Source: Candidatus Manganitrophus noduliformans
Lineage (GTDB): Bacteria > Nitrospirota > Nitrospiria > SBBL01 > Manganitrophaceae
DNA: 64,000 nucleotides
NCBI RefSeq assembly: GCF_012184425.1
Contig: NZ_VTOW01000001.1
Span: 1,054,001 to 1,118,000, forward strand
Direction of reading: 5' to 3'
Both the position numbers and the translations under genes were made by a program. This document shows positions 25,884 through 33,923 of this stretch, in pieces; position 1 is the stretch's first letter, and the number at the start of each line of letters is the position of its first letter. A model generated the notes under the pieces. That model was not told the DNA's origin. It worked only from the letters and a program-made list of their open reading frames with translations, and searched no databases.

Positions 25884-26684
25884 TTATTTGATCCACTTCT
25901 CCGGCGGCCTTCTTAAATATCGCTCGGAAAAGAGATCGTCTCCAATTCCGACATTGTATTGAACCCGTTCAAAGACCACCTCGGTCTTGTGGCCGGTCTT
26001 GACGTCCGCCATCGTCCGCTTCATCACTGTCGGAAGGTCCTGAATTTCTTTGATCTCGTCTGCGGTAAAAACCTTGTAAAGGGCTCCCTGGATATCGTCG
26101 TACTCCTCCTTCAACGGCAGGAAGGTGGTCTGATCGATCCAGGCGCGCTTTCGCGCGTACTCGGCCGGGCGGTTCGGCTTGCTCTCCACCAGGTAGACCT
26201 TCCGGCCATCGACCTGATCTTCCTTCAAGAGGGTATGCGTGTCGGCGACGATGTCCCGGCCGGAGACATCTTCGTAGGTGAAGTCCGAACCGACGAAGCT
26301 CGACCGGCTGTCCCGGGCCGCGATCCGGTTCACCAGGTTGATCGCCGGGATGAAGAGCCAGCGGTCGTCATCCCGGTTGGGATATTTGTAGACCATGAAT
26401 GTGGTTCCCGCCACATCCGCCGGGCCGTGGAAATAGATAAAATATTTCTGCTCGCCGGCGGGACCGTTCTTCCGGAGCATGGTGAGATCTCTCAGCCGCC
26501 GCTGGCCGTCCCGCGTGGTGAGCGTCATCTTGATCCGCGCCTGAAGATCTTTGCCCGCCTCAAAGAAGGCGGCTTGGGATTTTCGGACGATGTCGGCCGC
26601 ATCGGTGGCCTGCGCGCCGTCGGGAAGGCCTGCCGCCGAGAGGACCAGCAGAAAAATGGCGCGGAAATCGCGTATCGTCTTCAT
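25884..26684 (-). CDS. LolA-like outer-membrane lipoprotein-sorting protein
   Basis: 266 residues with signal peptide (LLVLSAAGLPDGAQA). It fits the family often called outer membrane lipoprotein-sorting protein: ADIVRKSQAAFFEAGKDLQARIKMTL, GEQKYFIYFHGPADVAGTTFMVYKYPNRDDDRWLFIPAINLVNRI and SFVGSDFTYEDVSGR. It is a periplasmic lipid-binding fold that partners MMPL/RND exporters. It overlaps the exporter gene by 4 bp (ATGA), so the two are translationally coupled. Confidence 0.85.
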   Translation of the reverse strand: MKTIRDFRAIFLLVLSAAGLPDGAQATDAADIVRKSQAAFFEAGKDLQARIKMTLTTRDGQRRLRDLTMLRKNGPAGEQKYFIYFHGPADVAGTTFMVYKYPNRDDDRWLFIPAINLVNRIAARDSRSSFVGSDFTYEDVSGRDIVADTHTLLKEDQVDGRKVYLVESKPNRPAEYARKRAWIDQTTFLPLKEEYDDIQGALYKVFTADEIKEIQDLPTVMKRTMADVKTGHKTEVVFERVQYNVGIGDDLFSERYLRRPPEKWIK

Positions 26685-29011
26685 GGTACTTTCTCCTTTC
26701 CGGACGGGAAGGTTAAATGTTTTTGAAAAATCAAGATCAGGGAGGGGAGTCCGATCAGGGTCGCGGCGGCGGAGAGGAGCATGATTCCAGCGATGAGGAC
26801 GCCGACGGTGATGTAGGGGGTTAGCTGGGCAGCCGCCATCACCGAGAAGGCGACCGCGAAGAGGAGCGCGTTTCGGAGGATTCCCTTCCCAGGACGGGCG
26901 ACGGTCCAGAGGAGGGCTCCCTCCAGGTTGGGCTCTTTCGCATATTGTTGCTGGAACCGGCCGACAAAGTGAATGGCGAAGTCGATCGCCATTCCCAGCG
27001 ACAGGGTCGAGAGGACCGCAACCGGCATGTCGAAGTCCTTTCCGACGAGGCCGACGACCCCATAGATGAGGGCGATTGTGAAGAAGAGCGGGACGAAGGT
27101 CAGGAGGCCCCAGAGGAAGGAGCGGGTCTGGACGATCAGAATGAGGAAGACCAGTACCAGGCCTGCGATAAAGCTCTCCAACATCCCCCAGAGGACCTCG
27201 TTGCTCCAGACGAGGTTGAAGTAGGCGATGCCGGCGGGCCGGATCGTCGCCCCTCCCGGAAGAGGGTGTCCGGCCAGGTACGCTTCCGTCCGCCGGAGGA
27301 GATCGGCCATGACCCCGGCGTCCCAGCTCTTGAGCTGCAGAAAGAGATTGGCCTTCTGGAAGGGGTAGTCGACGACGTTGTCAAGATCGCTTGGCTTGGC
27401 CGACATCCCGAAGAGAAAGAGATACTGTCCGATTTCTGCCGGGGATTCGGGAATCCGGTCGAACGCGGGGTCGTCGCTGTGGAGAACCCGATTGATCCGT
27501 TTGACATAGTCGACGACCGAAAAGGTTTTTCCGACGCGGGGGTCCTTCTCCAACTCCCGCTGCAGCCCCTCGATGGCGCGGAGCATCGCCGGATCTTTCA
27601 TGGCGTCCTCCGCGGCGCCCTGGACCACCAGATAAGCGGTGGAGGTCCCTCCGAGGCGGGCGTTCATGACCCGGTCCGCCGTCCGGACATCGCTATTCCA
27701 TTTGAACCAGTGGACCATGTTGTTGTTCACCTCGATGCGGGACAATCCCACCCCAGCCGCCAACAGCAACACCCCTCCCGCGATCGCAATCGATTTGGGA
27801 TGCCGGACGGAAATTTCTCCCAGACGCGCCAGCCCTGACCCTTGCAGGGATTCAATATGTTGAACCCCTACCGGAGGGTGCGGCGCGCGGTGCGGATTCA
27901 GCAGCGTCAGGACGGCGGGGATGAGAGTGAAGCTCATCAGGAGGATCACCAGGGTGCCGAAGGCGACCGCGAGGCCGAAGATCTTCACCGGGACGATCGC
28001 GACGGTGGCGAGCGAGGCGAACCCGACCGCTGTCGTCACATCGGAGTAGAAGACCGGACCGGCCACCGCCGCCATCGTGTCGAGCGCCGCCCGCCGCCTC
28101 TCCCCTCCCTCGGCGAACCGGAAGGAGAACTCGTTGAAGATATGAATGCTGTCGGTCGCGATCGCCATCAGAAAGACGGGGCTCATCGAGCTCATGATGT
28201 GGACCGGATATCCCAGAGCGATCAGCAGCCCCATGCTCCAGATGATGCTCACCATCGCCACCCCCATCACCGAGAAGACCAGGGGGAGATTCCGGAACAT
28301 CCGCCAGAGAAGGAGAAACATCACCATCCCGGCGATTGGGGAAAGGATTGCCATCTGGTAGAACATCTGAACGCCGAAGGTGTCGCGCGCGACGGGGTCG
28401 CCGGCAAGATAGTATCGGTCCTTCTCCCCCTCCTTGGGAAGGACCGCTCTGATCCGGTCGGCAACCGCCTTGCCGTTGGCGCCCCGCTCTAGGGGGATGT
28501 AGATCGCCGTCGCCGTTCCATCTTCGGAAAGGAGCCTGCCGAGGAAGAGGGGATTTGAGAGGAGGGATCGCTCCAGAGCCGCCATCCCCTCCGGTGTCTG
28601 CGGGATCTCGGAGACAGCCGGCCGCACCGCCAACTGCCCCTCTTCCGCCAGGATGTTGTCGACCGTCGTGAGGCTGGTCACATCCCGGACGACCACGCCG
28701 GGAATCGTGAGGATTTCCCCCGTGATTTGTGCGATACGCTCCAGGGTCTCCCGGTTGAAAATTCCCCGGTCGTTCACGATCCCCAGGACGATGACATCCT
28801 TGTGGAGGGCGAACCACCGCTCGACCTCGTCATTGGAGAGCCGCACAACGGAGGTCGGGGGAAGCATGTTCTTGGGGTCGGTGTCAGTACGAACCTGTGG
28901 GAACGGGATCAGGAAGAGGAAGGTCACGCCCAGGATCAGGACAATCGCCCGCCGGGGGTACTCGACCGAGAAGCGGGTCAGCCAGGGTGCATGATGGTCA
29001 GATCGGTCCAT
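26681..29011 (-). CDS. MMPL-family RND transporter
   Basis: 776 residues with about twelve predicted transmembrane helices. There are two repeats of one helix, a large periplasmic loop, then five helices (first repeat from AIVLILGVTFLFLIPFP; GYPVHIMSSMSPVFLMAIATDSIHIFNEF; second repeat from IAIAGGVLLLAAGVGL, with DFDMPVAVLSTLSLGMAIDFAIHFVGRF). The acidic residues in SIHIF and AIDFAIHF regions fit proton-coupling sites. MMPL proteins export lipids or hydrophobic compounds. Its partner lipid-binding protein and barrel follow, giving an envelope-spanning route. Confidence 0.9.
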   Translation of the reverse strand: MDRSDHHAPWLTRFSVEYPRRAIVLILGVTFLFLIPFPQVRTDTDPKNMLPPTSVVRLSNDEVERWFALHKDVIVLGIVNDRGIFNRETLERIAQITGEILTIPGVVVRDVTSLTTVDNILAEEGQLAVRPAVSEIPQTPEGMAALERSLLSNPLFLGRLLSEDGTATAIYIPLERGANGKAVADRIRAVLPKEGEKDRYYLAGDPVARDTFGVQMFYQMAILSPIAGMVMFLLLWRMFRNLPLVFSVMGVAMVSIIWSMGLLIALGYPVHIMSSMSPVFLMAIATDSIHIFNEFSFRFAEGGERRRAALDTMAAVAGPVFYSDVTTAVGFASLATVAIVPVKIFGLAVAFGTLVILLMSFTLIPAVLTLLNPHRAPHPPVGVQHIESLQGSGLARLGEISVRHPKSIAIAGGVLLLAAGVGLSRIEVNNNMVHWFKWNSDVRTADRVMNARLGGTSTAYLVVQGAAEDAMKDPAMLRAIEGLQRELEKDPRVGKTFSVVDYVKRINRVLHSDDPAFDRIPESPAEIGQYLFLFGMSAKPSDLDNVVDYPFQKANLFLQLKSWDAGVMADLLRRTEAYLAGHPLPGGATIRPAGIAYFNLVWSNEVLWGMLESFIAGLVLVFLILIVQTRSFLWGLLTFVPLFFTIALIYGVVGLVGKDFDMPVAVLSTLSLGMAIDFAIHFVGRFQQQYAKEPNLEGALLWTVARPGKGILRNALLFAVAFSVMAAAQLTPYITVGVLIAGIMLLSAAATLIGLPSLILIFQKHLTFPSGKEKVP

Positions 29012-29126
29012 TCAATTCTCCCGGCGGATGAGGATACTCACATGCAGTGTCCCATCCTGTTGCGCCCTCTATCGCTTCGCGATGGGATCAGGTCAAAAAC
29101 CCCTCCGGTCAACAGAGGGTCTTCCA

Positions 29127-29483
29127 TCATTTCTTTTTCTTGCCGTATTCTTTCAGAAGTCTCTGCTGCTCCTCCAGGACCTCGAAGAGAACCTCCCGCA
29201 TCAGATCGAAGGCCTTGAGGATCTTCGGCCGGGCCAGCCGGTAGCAGACAGTGTTCCCTTCTCGCCTGGCGACCACGATCCCCTTCTGCCGCAAGACTGT
29301 CATGTGCTGGGAAAGGTTGGCCTTGGGGACCTGAAGGATCGAAAGGATCTCTGCGGCGGAGACTTCCTTCTCCCGCAGAATATTGATGATCTTCAGGCGC
29401 TTGGAGTTGGCCAAGGTCTGGCAGATATCCGCGTGGAGTCGATAGACCTGATCTTCCAGGTCATGATTGCGTTGTCGGGTCAT
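29127..29483 (-). CDS. ArsR-family repressor
   Basis: 118 residues with a winged HTH (LANSKRLKIINILREKEVSAAEILSILQVPKANLSQHMTVLRQKGIVVARREG). Cysteines are C21 (DICQTLAN) and C80 (NTVCYRL). They could form a thiol switch of the persulfide-sensing kind, which would suit the sulfur genes in the operon; this is inference. The operator is the palindrome in front of it. The operon continues after 115 bp with the RND exporter. Confidence 0.88.
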   Translation of the reverse strand: MTRQRNHDLEDQVYRLHADICQTLANSKRLKIINILREKEVSAAEILSILQVPKANLSQHMTVLRQKGIVVARREGNTVCYRLARPKILKAFDLMREVLFEVLEEQQRLLKEYGKKKK

Positions 29484-29496
29484 TCAGAGGGTCTCC

Positions 29497-29532
29497 TTAA
29501 TATAAGTTTCGATATATCGAAACTTATATTAA
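29497..29532. promoter_or_regulatory. Perfect 36-bp palindrome, probable ArsR operator
   Basis: The half-site TTAATATAAGTTTCGATA (29497-29514) is followed by its exact reverse complement (29515-29532). It lies 14 bp before the ArsR start, where such repressors bind, and covers the likely promoter. The inner part TTTCGATATATCGAAA is the probable core. Confidence 0.8.
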
Positions 29533-29857
29533 TAATATCCAAGTCCTTACAACTTTGTCAAGCGCAAGTGTGGTGCCCCACGGACAGGCAGATTGAGATA
29601 AGGGAAATTGCCGATCTGAGTTGCTGGATTGGACAATATTTCGAAAAACAGCCCAATTTTCTTTCTCCTGACCGCATTTTCTCTTCGGATAATTTCTTCT
29701 TTCTTTAGACTGATCCTTGCCTGAGAAGGCGAGTTTCCAGCAGTCGAATCGATTTAGGGGCGCAGGGTGTAGGAAAAGTAAGAATTCTGAGAACTGTTAT
29801 CCCCATCATTTACTTCTTTTTGTTTGAAGCAGCCGATGACGCCTCCGCCGTCCCGGG
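29533..29857. other. 325 bp boundary stretch without a recognised gene
   Basis: AT-richer than its surroundings, with no recognised product on either strand. It separates the sulfur/lipid operon from the conjugative element, so an element end or attachment site could lie here; I found no repeat to prove it. Confidence 0.4.
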
Positions 29858-30222
29858 CGGATCTTCAATCCGATCACCGATGTGGACTGGACGGGGATCT
29901 TCCCGATCAAGATCGGCGGGGTCACGGCGGCGGGCTTCGGACAGGAAGACACGGAAACGGTGAACAAGTCTCCCGTCTGTTTTTGCGCCGACCGGCCCCT
30001 CCGTTGAACGTGGTCCCCGGCATCCCGGTCTCGTTCTGGGTGCCGGTCTGCCTGATCGAGGTTGTGCGATCCCTACTGCTTCCCGTACCTGGGGGGGTCG
30101 ATCTTTCGCCCACGATCCAGGGATTCGGGTCCAACACGACGACGGAGAGCCACGGCATCCATCATGCCTTCTACCCGGTCCACTTCTATGCCTACCTGAT
30201 CTTTGCGTCGCAGTTCTGCTAA
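29858..30222 (+). pseudogene. traU: Decayed traU fragment
   Basis: One frame reads RIFNPITDVDWTGIFPIKIGG to SPVCFCADRP and stops at about 30006. The next frame carries on with NVVPGIPVSFWVPVCLIEVV, STPTIQGF-like GVDLSPTIQGFGSNTTTES and HHAFYPVHFYAYLIF; a third frame supplies YCFPYLGG. These are the consecutive TraU blocks; the intact traU at 45893 has LNPVTDICWNCVFPIKIAG and PGIPISFWEPARFIETV. At least two frameshifts and a missing C-terminal half make it dead. It differs clearly from the intact copy, so it is not a recent duplicate. Confidence 0.8.
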
Positions 30223-30476
30223 CATAGTCACACATCCGCAACGCCATCAATCCCGCATGAGTCTTTTTCTTTCCCTCTCCGATAAAAATGCGTTTTTGGG
30301 CCTGTTCGTCTATTCCATTGATCTTTAAAAAGAATCGGCTCGATACATGGCGTCCTTCGAAGTAAAGGAAAATCGAATATGCAGGGGCACATTCTTTGCT
30401 CTATGGGGGGCGAGATCGGTTCTTTTGGGAGATCGTGCAGAGCGAAGCAGAGGAACATTGTTTTCAGGAGGCCGCC

Positions 30477-30734
30477 GTGTCTGACCCGTCGATTGTGCAA
30501 GAAGATTTGGAGCGTCTGAGATTGAAGGTCATGGATTTGGATCCTGATGAGCTATACGTGGAGAGACAGGCAGCGCAGTTTCTCAAAGTGTCGGAAAAGA
30601 CCCTTCAGTACTGGCGCTTTACAGGAAACGGTCCGAAGTTCGTCCGGATCTCGAAGAGATGTGTCCGGTACAGGAGGCGCGATCTCATCGCGTGGATCGA
30701 GCAACATCTCAAAGCCTCCACCTCGGAGATGTGA
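30477..30734 (+). CDS. Excisionase-like helix-turn-helix protein
   Basis: 85 residues from GTG 30477, which has AGGAG 5 bp upstream; an ATG at 30396 lacks such a site. The C-terminal two thirds is a MerR-like/AlpA HTH_17 domain: YVERQAAQFLKVSEKTLQYWRFTGNGPKFVRISKRCVRYRRRDLIAWIEQH. Such proteins act as excision directionality factors or small regulators of mobile elements. It stands just before the iteron origin and may control replication or excision. Confidence 0.72.
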   Translation: MSDPSIVQEDLERLRLKVMDLDPDELYVERQAAQFLKVSEKTLQYWRFTGNGPKFVRISKRCVRYRRRDLIAWIEQHLKASTSEM

Positions 30735-30836
30735 GAAGTCGACGCGATTTAATCCTCATCCAAGAGGACCCTTGGGGGCGGCATGGGAAACGTGAAATCA
30801 ATAGTAGCGTGGGCCGACCCCGCCGATCAGCGCTCC

Positions 30837-31024
30837 GGTGTACTTTGTGCAGGAAGCATCCACCCGAAGCGGGTGAGATTCCATTCGTTTTTTCGCTTAT
30901 CCACAGTTTTGGCGGATCAGAGTTTGCCTGGTGTACTTCGTGCAGGTCAGGTGGTGTACTTCATGCAGGGATGCGGATTCTCCCCGGTGTACTTTGTGCA
31001 GGCCGCTGGTGTACTTCATGCAGG
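30837..31024. repeat. Replication origin: five 17-bp iterons
   Basis: GGTGTACTTYRTGCAGG occurs at 30837-30853, 30930-30946, 30953-30969, 30986-31002 and 31008-31024, all in one orientation and differing only at two inner bases. Spacings are 93, 23, 33 and 22 bp, near whole helical turns. A DnaA box lies between copies one and two, an AT-rich stretch follows, and an initiator gene comes next. This is the standard layout of an iteron-controlled plasmid origin. Confidence 0.85.
30897..30905 (+). promoter_or_regulatory. DnaA box
   Basis: TTATCCACA, a perfect match to the strong consensus TTATNCACA, lies between the first and second iterons. It implies that host DnaA helps open this origin. Confidence 0.75.
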
Positions 31025-31165
31025 AAGGAAAATTCCAACGCATTGAATAAACAAATGAAAAGTGCCTTTTTGGCGAGCGGAGCGTTTTATTTAAGCGTTT
31101 AACGGTTTTAAACATTAAGCGTTAACGCTTTTTAAGGCGGGCCAAACGGTATTTTAACCTTCATC
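31025..31165. other. AT-rich unwinding region with small palindromes before rep
   Basis: Rich in A and T compared with the GC-rich surroundings, with repeated AAGCGTT/GTTTAA words and the perfect dyad AAGCGTTAACGCTT at 31119-31132. Likely the DNA-unwinding element, the initiator promoter and a self-repression site together. Confidence 0.5.
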
Positions 31166-31196
31166 AAAACCTGAGACAGACGGCGAGACAACTCTG

Positions 31197-32387
31197 GTGG
31201 GTGACAAGATGGGTGGGAACGGAAAGAGTTTGGGTGCCCCTCTGATCCCTGGTCTCATCGACAATCAGGATCTCCTCCCGGTCGAGATGAACATCGCGAA
31301 GTTCTCCTCGTTCATCTTCACCCCCTCCCATGCGCGGAACGACGTCCTGGCCCGCGTGAAGACATGGGTAATCGACATCAACGGAAAGAAAGCCTTGGCC
31401 AAGATCCTTGTCGAACCGGTCGATAGGCAGATCCTGAACACCTTCGACTATCGAACCTACCTGACCCTTCAAAAGCTCTGGTGGGAGCGCCCCCGGGATC
31501 CTGCGGAAGGATGGACCGCCATCCGCTTAAGGGAGTTGGCCCGCATCATGAAGCTCGGATGGGGGAAGAAGCAACTGCTCCTTCTGAAGCGGTCGCTTCG
31601 GTCCCTTCGGAAGGTTCCGATCACCTGGCAATATTCCTTCTTCGACAAGGATGCCGGCCGCCACCATCTCTTTGAGGAGCCGATCAACCTTCTCTCCAAG
31701 CTGAGAATTTACGAGTCTCGGAATCTTCGATCCCGAAGCGACGGTTACGAGGGGGTGAGCTATTTCCGCTTCAATGAACAGATCGAGAAGAACCTGTTGC
31801 GGCAGCATACAAAACCGATCCTAGTCGACGTCGTGATGGAGATCCGCGGGGAGATCGCTCTTACGCTCTACGCCTTCCTCGATGTGGTGATGGCCGACAA
31901 GTTTGCCTGGCAGCGTCGCGCAGGACGACTTTTAGAAGAAGATCTCTCCGTTCGCGGAAAATATGTCTGGCCATCCGAGCGGCTTCGATTGATCCGGCGC
32001 GCGATCGAGGAACTGGAGGGGAAGCCGATCTCCACCGGCCTCCTCCAACTGGCGATGGTCAAGACAAAGGACGACAAAGATTACAAGCTGATCGTGAGGA
32101 AAAGGCCGACCAGATCCCTCCCCATCGAAGGCGCCGATCCGAAACAACTCGATCTGGTCGAACAGATCCTCGAATTCACGAACGACCGGCATAGCCGTCC
32201 TTACTACGAGAAGATGGTCCGTTGTCTGCCGGAGACCCTCGTTTATTGCGCCCTCTCCGAGACAAAGGATGCGGAGTATCACGGCCAGATCCGGACCTCC
32301 CGGGCCCGCTTCTTCACCACCGTGCTCAAGCGGCTGGCCCGGGAACGGGGTCGGCCGCCGAACGGAGATAGCGTGTTTTCACAATGA
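31197..32387 (+). CDS. Replication initiator protein (iteron-binding Rep)
   Basis: 396 residues from GTG 31197; ATG 31209 is an equal alternative. It looks like a plasmid initiator of tandem winged-helix build: RTYLTLQKLWWERP...WTAIRLRELARIMKLGWGKKQLLLLKRSLRSL in the first half, and ALTLYAFLDVVMADK in the second. The family is close in style to RepA/TrfA-like initiators, though I cannot name it. It should bind the five iterons upstream and recruit host replication proteins. The next regulator gene starts 20 bp later. Confidence 0.8.
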   Translation: MGDKMGGNGKSLGAPLIPGLIDNQDLLPVEMNIAKFSSFIFTPSHARNDVLARVKTWVIDINGKKALAKILVEPVDRQILNTFDYRTYLTLQKLWWERPRDPAEGWTAIRLRELARIMKLGWGKKQLLLLKRSLRSLRKVPITWQYSFFDKDAGRHHLFEEPINLLSKLRIYESRNLRSRSDGYEGVSYFRFNEQIEKNLLRQHTKPILVDVVMEIRGEIALTLYAFLDVVMADKFAWQRRAGRLLEEDLSVRGKYVWPSERLRLIRRAIEELEGKPISTGLLQLAMVKTKDDKDYKLIVRKRPTRSLPIEGADPKQLDLVEQILEFTNDRHSRPYYEKMVRCLPETLVYCALSETKDAEYHGQIRTSRARFFTTVLKRLARERGRPPNGDSVFSQ

Positions 32388-32406
32388 AGGGTGAAACCGG
32401 TACGCC

Positions 32407-33903
32407 ATGAATAAGTCGATTCTGATCATCGAGGAGGATCCCGCTTTTTGCAGGATTTATCGCAGTATATTAGGACGCGCCGGTTATGACCTCCTGATCG
32501 CCTCGGGGCGGAAAAGCGGCCTGGATCTCCTGACGAGAAAGAATCCCCAGGGGGTCTTCACCGAGATCAAACTTAGCGGCGGTTCCGAGGAAGGGCTTTA
32601 TTTCATCGAAGAGGCCCGCCGGGAGCGGCCGAATCTGACCATTTATGTCATCAGCCGCATCAGCGGCCATGACGCAAGAGCGAAAGCCTTGGATCAAGGC
32701 GCCGCCGAATACATCGTCAAGACCTCTCCTGATCAGATCGAATCCCGCATTCGGGAAATCGTACAGAAGATCGATTGTGAGATCCGTCTGAAGGAAACCG
32801 TGGAGAGGGACGGCGGTTTGGAGATCGGATCGGGCCGAAGGATCATCGGCAAGTCGCCGGACATGTGGCGCGTCTATAAACTGATTCAAAAGGTCGCCGA
32901 AAATCGCTCCTCGGCGCTCATTCTTGGGGAGAGCGGCGCCGGGAAAGAGCTCATCGCCCGGGCCATTCACACCTGGAAAGGGGAACAGACCCCTTTTGTG
33001 TCGATCAATTGCGGATTTATTACGAAGACGCTCCTGGAGAGCGAATTGTTCGGCGTTTGCGAGAACTATCCCGGCCTGCACAACAAAAAGAGGCTGATCG
33101 GCAAACTGGAAGTGGCGGGAGACGGCACGCTTCTGTTGGATGAGATCGGCAATATGGACGTCGATCTGCAAGTCTCTTTATTACGGGTCCTTCAGGAAAG
33201 GGAGTTCTGTCCGCTGGGCCGTGAGAAGCCGCTTCCCCTTCGAGCGCAGGTCGTCGCCTCTACAAACGTAGATCTGAAATCTGCAATCGATGCCGGTCGA
33301 TTTCGAAATGATCTCTATTATCGACTGAACGTGGTCAGCATCGTTCTTCCTCCGCTCCATCAGCGGAAAGAGGATATCCCACTGCTCGTTCAATACTATT
33401 TGGACCGGCATGAAAAACAATTTGGCCGAAGAGTGATTCTCCCGCAGGCGATGGATAAACTGATCGAATATCACTGGCCGGGGAATATCCGGGAGCTCTT
33501 CCATGCTCTTGAACAAGTTCTGACCACCAATTCATCACCCGATTTAGCGCCGGGGTATTTCGATTTCTTGGGTTCAAAGTCTTCTACAGGCCAGGCCGAG
33601 ACGGCCCCAGTCGATCCTTCATTGAACACCGGCGCCTGTCGAGGAGAGAACACCTTCAAGCAAATCAAGAAAAATAATCTTGGTACTTACAAAGAGCGCC
33701 TGGCTGAATTCCAGAAATTAACTCTGCTGACTGCCCTGGAAGAAAACAGATGGAATCAGACCCTTGCCGCAAAGCAGTTGGATCTGAGTCGCGCATATTT
33801 TTCCAACCTGATAAATAAGCTCGGAATAAAAGCTGAATCCGACAGTGTTCGAAAAAACCAACAAACTGTTCGAAAAATCGAACAAGCTGTTCGAAAAATC
33901 TAA
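32407..33903 (+). CDS. NtrC-like regulator with altered receiver and no GAFTGA loop
   Basis: 498 residues: receiver (1-125), AAA+ (about 140-375), Fis-type HTH (EENRWNQTLAAKQLDLSRAYFSNLINKLG). Walker A GESGAGKE and Walker B TLLLDEIGNM are intact. The phosphoacceptor aspartate is replaced by E53 (VFTEIKLSGG), and the sigma-54 contact loop is replaced (ELFGVCENYPGLHNKK). It should bind ATP and DNA, but probably neither needs phosphorylation nor contacts sigma-54 in the usual way, like TyrR-type regulators. The last codons form repeats (VRKIEQAVRKI) from the DNA array at the gene end. Probably controls the transfer operon. Confidence 0.85.
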   Translation: MNKSILIIEEDPAFCRIYRSILGRAGYDLLIASGRKSGLDLLTRKNPQGVFTEIKLSGGSEEGLYFIEEARRERPNLTIYVISRISGHDARAKALDQGAAEYIVKTSPDQIESRIREIVQKIDCEIRLKETVERDGGLEIGSGRRIIGKSPDMWRVYKLIQKVAENRSSALILGESGAGKELIARAIHTWKGEQTPFVSINCGFITKTLLESELFGVCENYPGLHNKKRLIGKLEVAGDGTLLLDEIGNMDVDLQVSLLRVLQEREFCPLGREKPLPLRAQVVASTNVDLKSAIDAGRFRNDLYYRLNVVSIVLPPLHQRKEDIPLLVQYYLDRHEKQFGRRVILPQAMDKLIEYHWPGNIRELFHALEQVLTTNSSPDLAPGYFDFLGSKSSTGQAETAPVDPSLNTGACRGENTFKQIKKNNLGTYKERLAEFQKLTLLTALEENRWNQTLAAKQLDLSRAYFSNLINKLGIKAESDSVRKNQQTVRKIEQAVRKI

Positions 33904-33923
33904 CACCGTTTGAGAAACCGACA
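33846..33923. repeat. 21-bp tandem array at the end of the NtrC-like gene
   Basis: TGTTCGAAAAAACCAACA (33846-33863), TGTTCGAAAAATCGAACA (33867-33884) and TGTTCGAAAAATCTAACA (33888-33905) repeat at exactly 21 bp; a worn fourth copy follows to 33923. The middle copy is a perfect dyad (TGTTCGA, AAAA, TCGAACA). The array spans the stop codon, so it is probably a regulator-binding site rather than protein design. Confidence 0.7.

Noticed and set aside
26945-28492. Long rightward open stretches over the MMPL gene
   Set aside because: Antisense shadows of a GC-rich gene with twelve clear membrane helices on the minus strand.
29028-29708. Rightward 226-codon open stretch over arsR
   Set aside because: It is the antisense of arsR and its operator, contains no domain, and the minus-strand ArsR fold is clear.
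30837-31024. Iteron group as a CRISPR array
   Set aside because: The repeats are only 17 bp with uneven gaps of 5 to 76 bp, no cas genes are near, and a Rep gene and DnaA box follow.
31119-31132. AAGCGTTAACGCTT dyad as an attachment-site core
   Set aside because: No second copy was found in the window, and its position before rep fits an initiator operator better.
33846-33905. The 21-bp array as a transcription terminator
   Set aside because: The dyad has an A-only loop, no T-run after each copy, and repeats three times at fixed spacing, which suits protein binding better.
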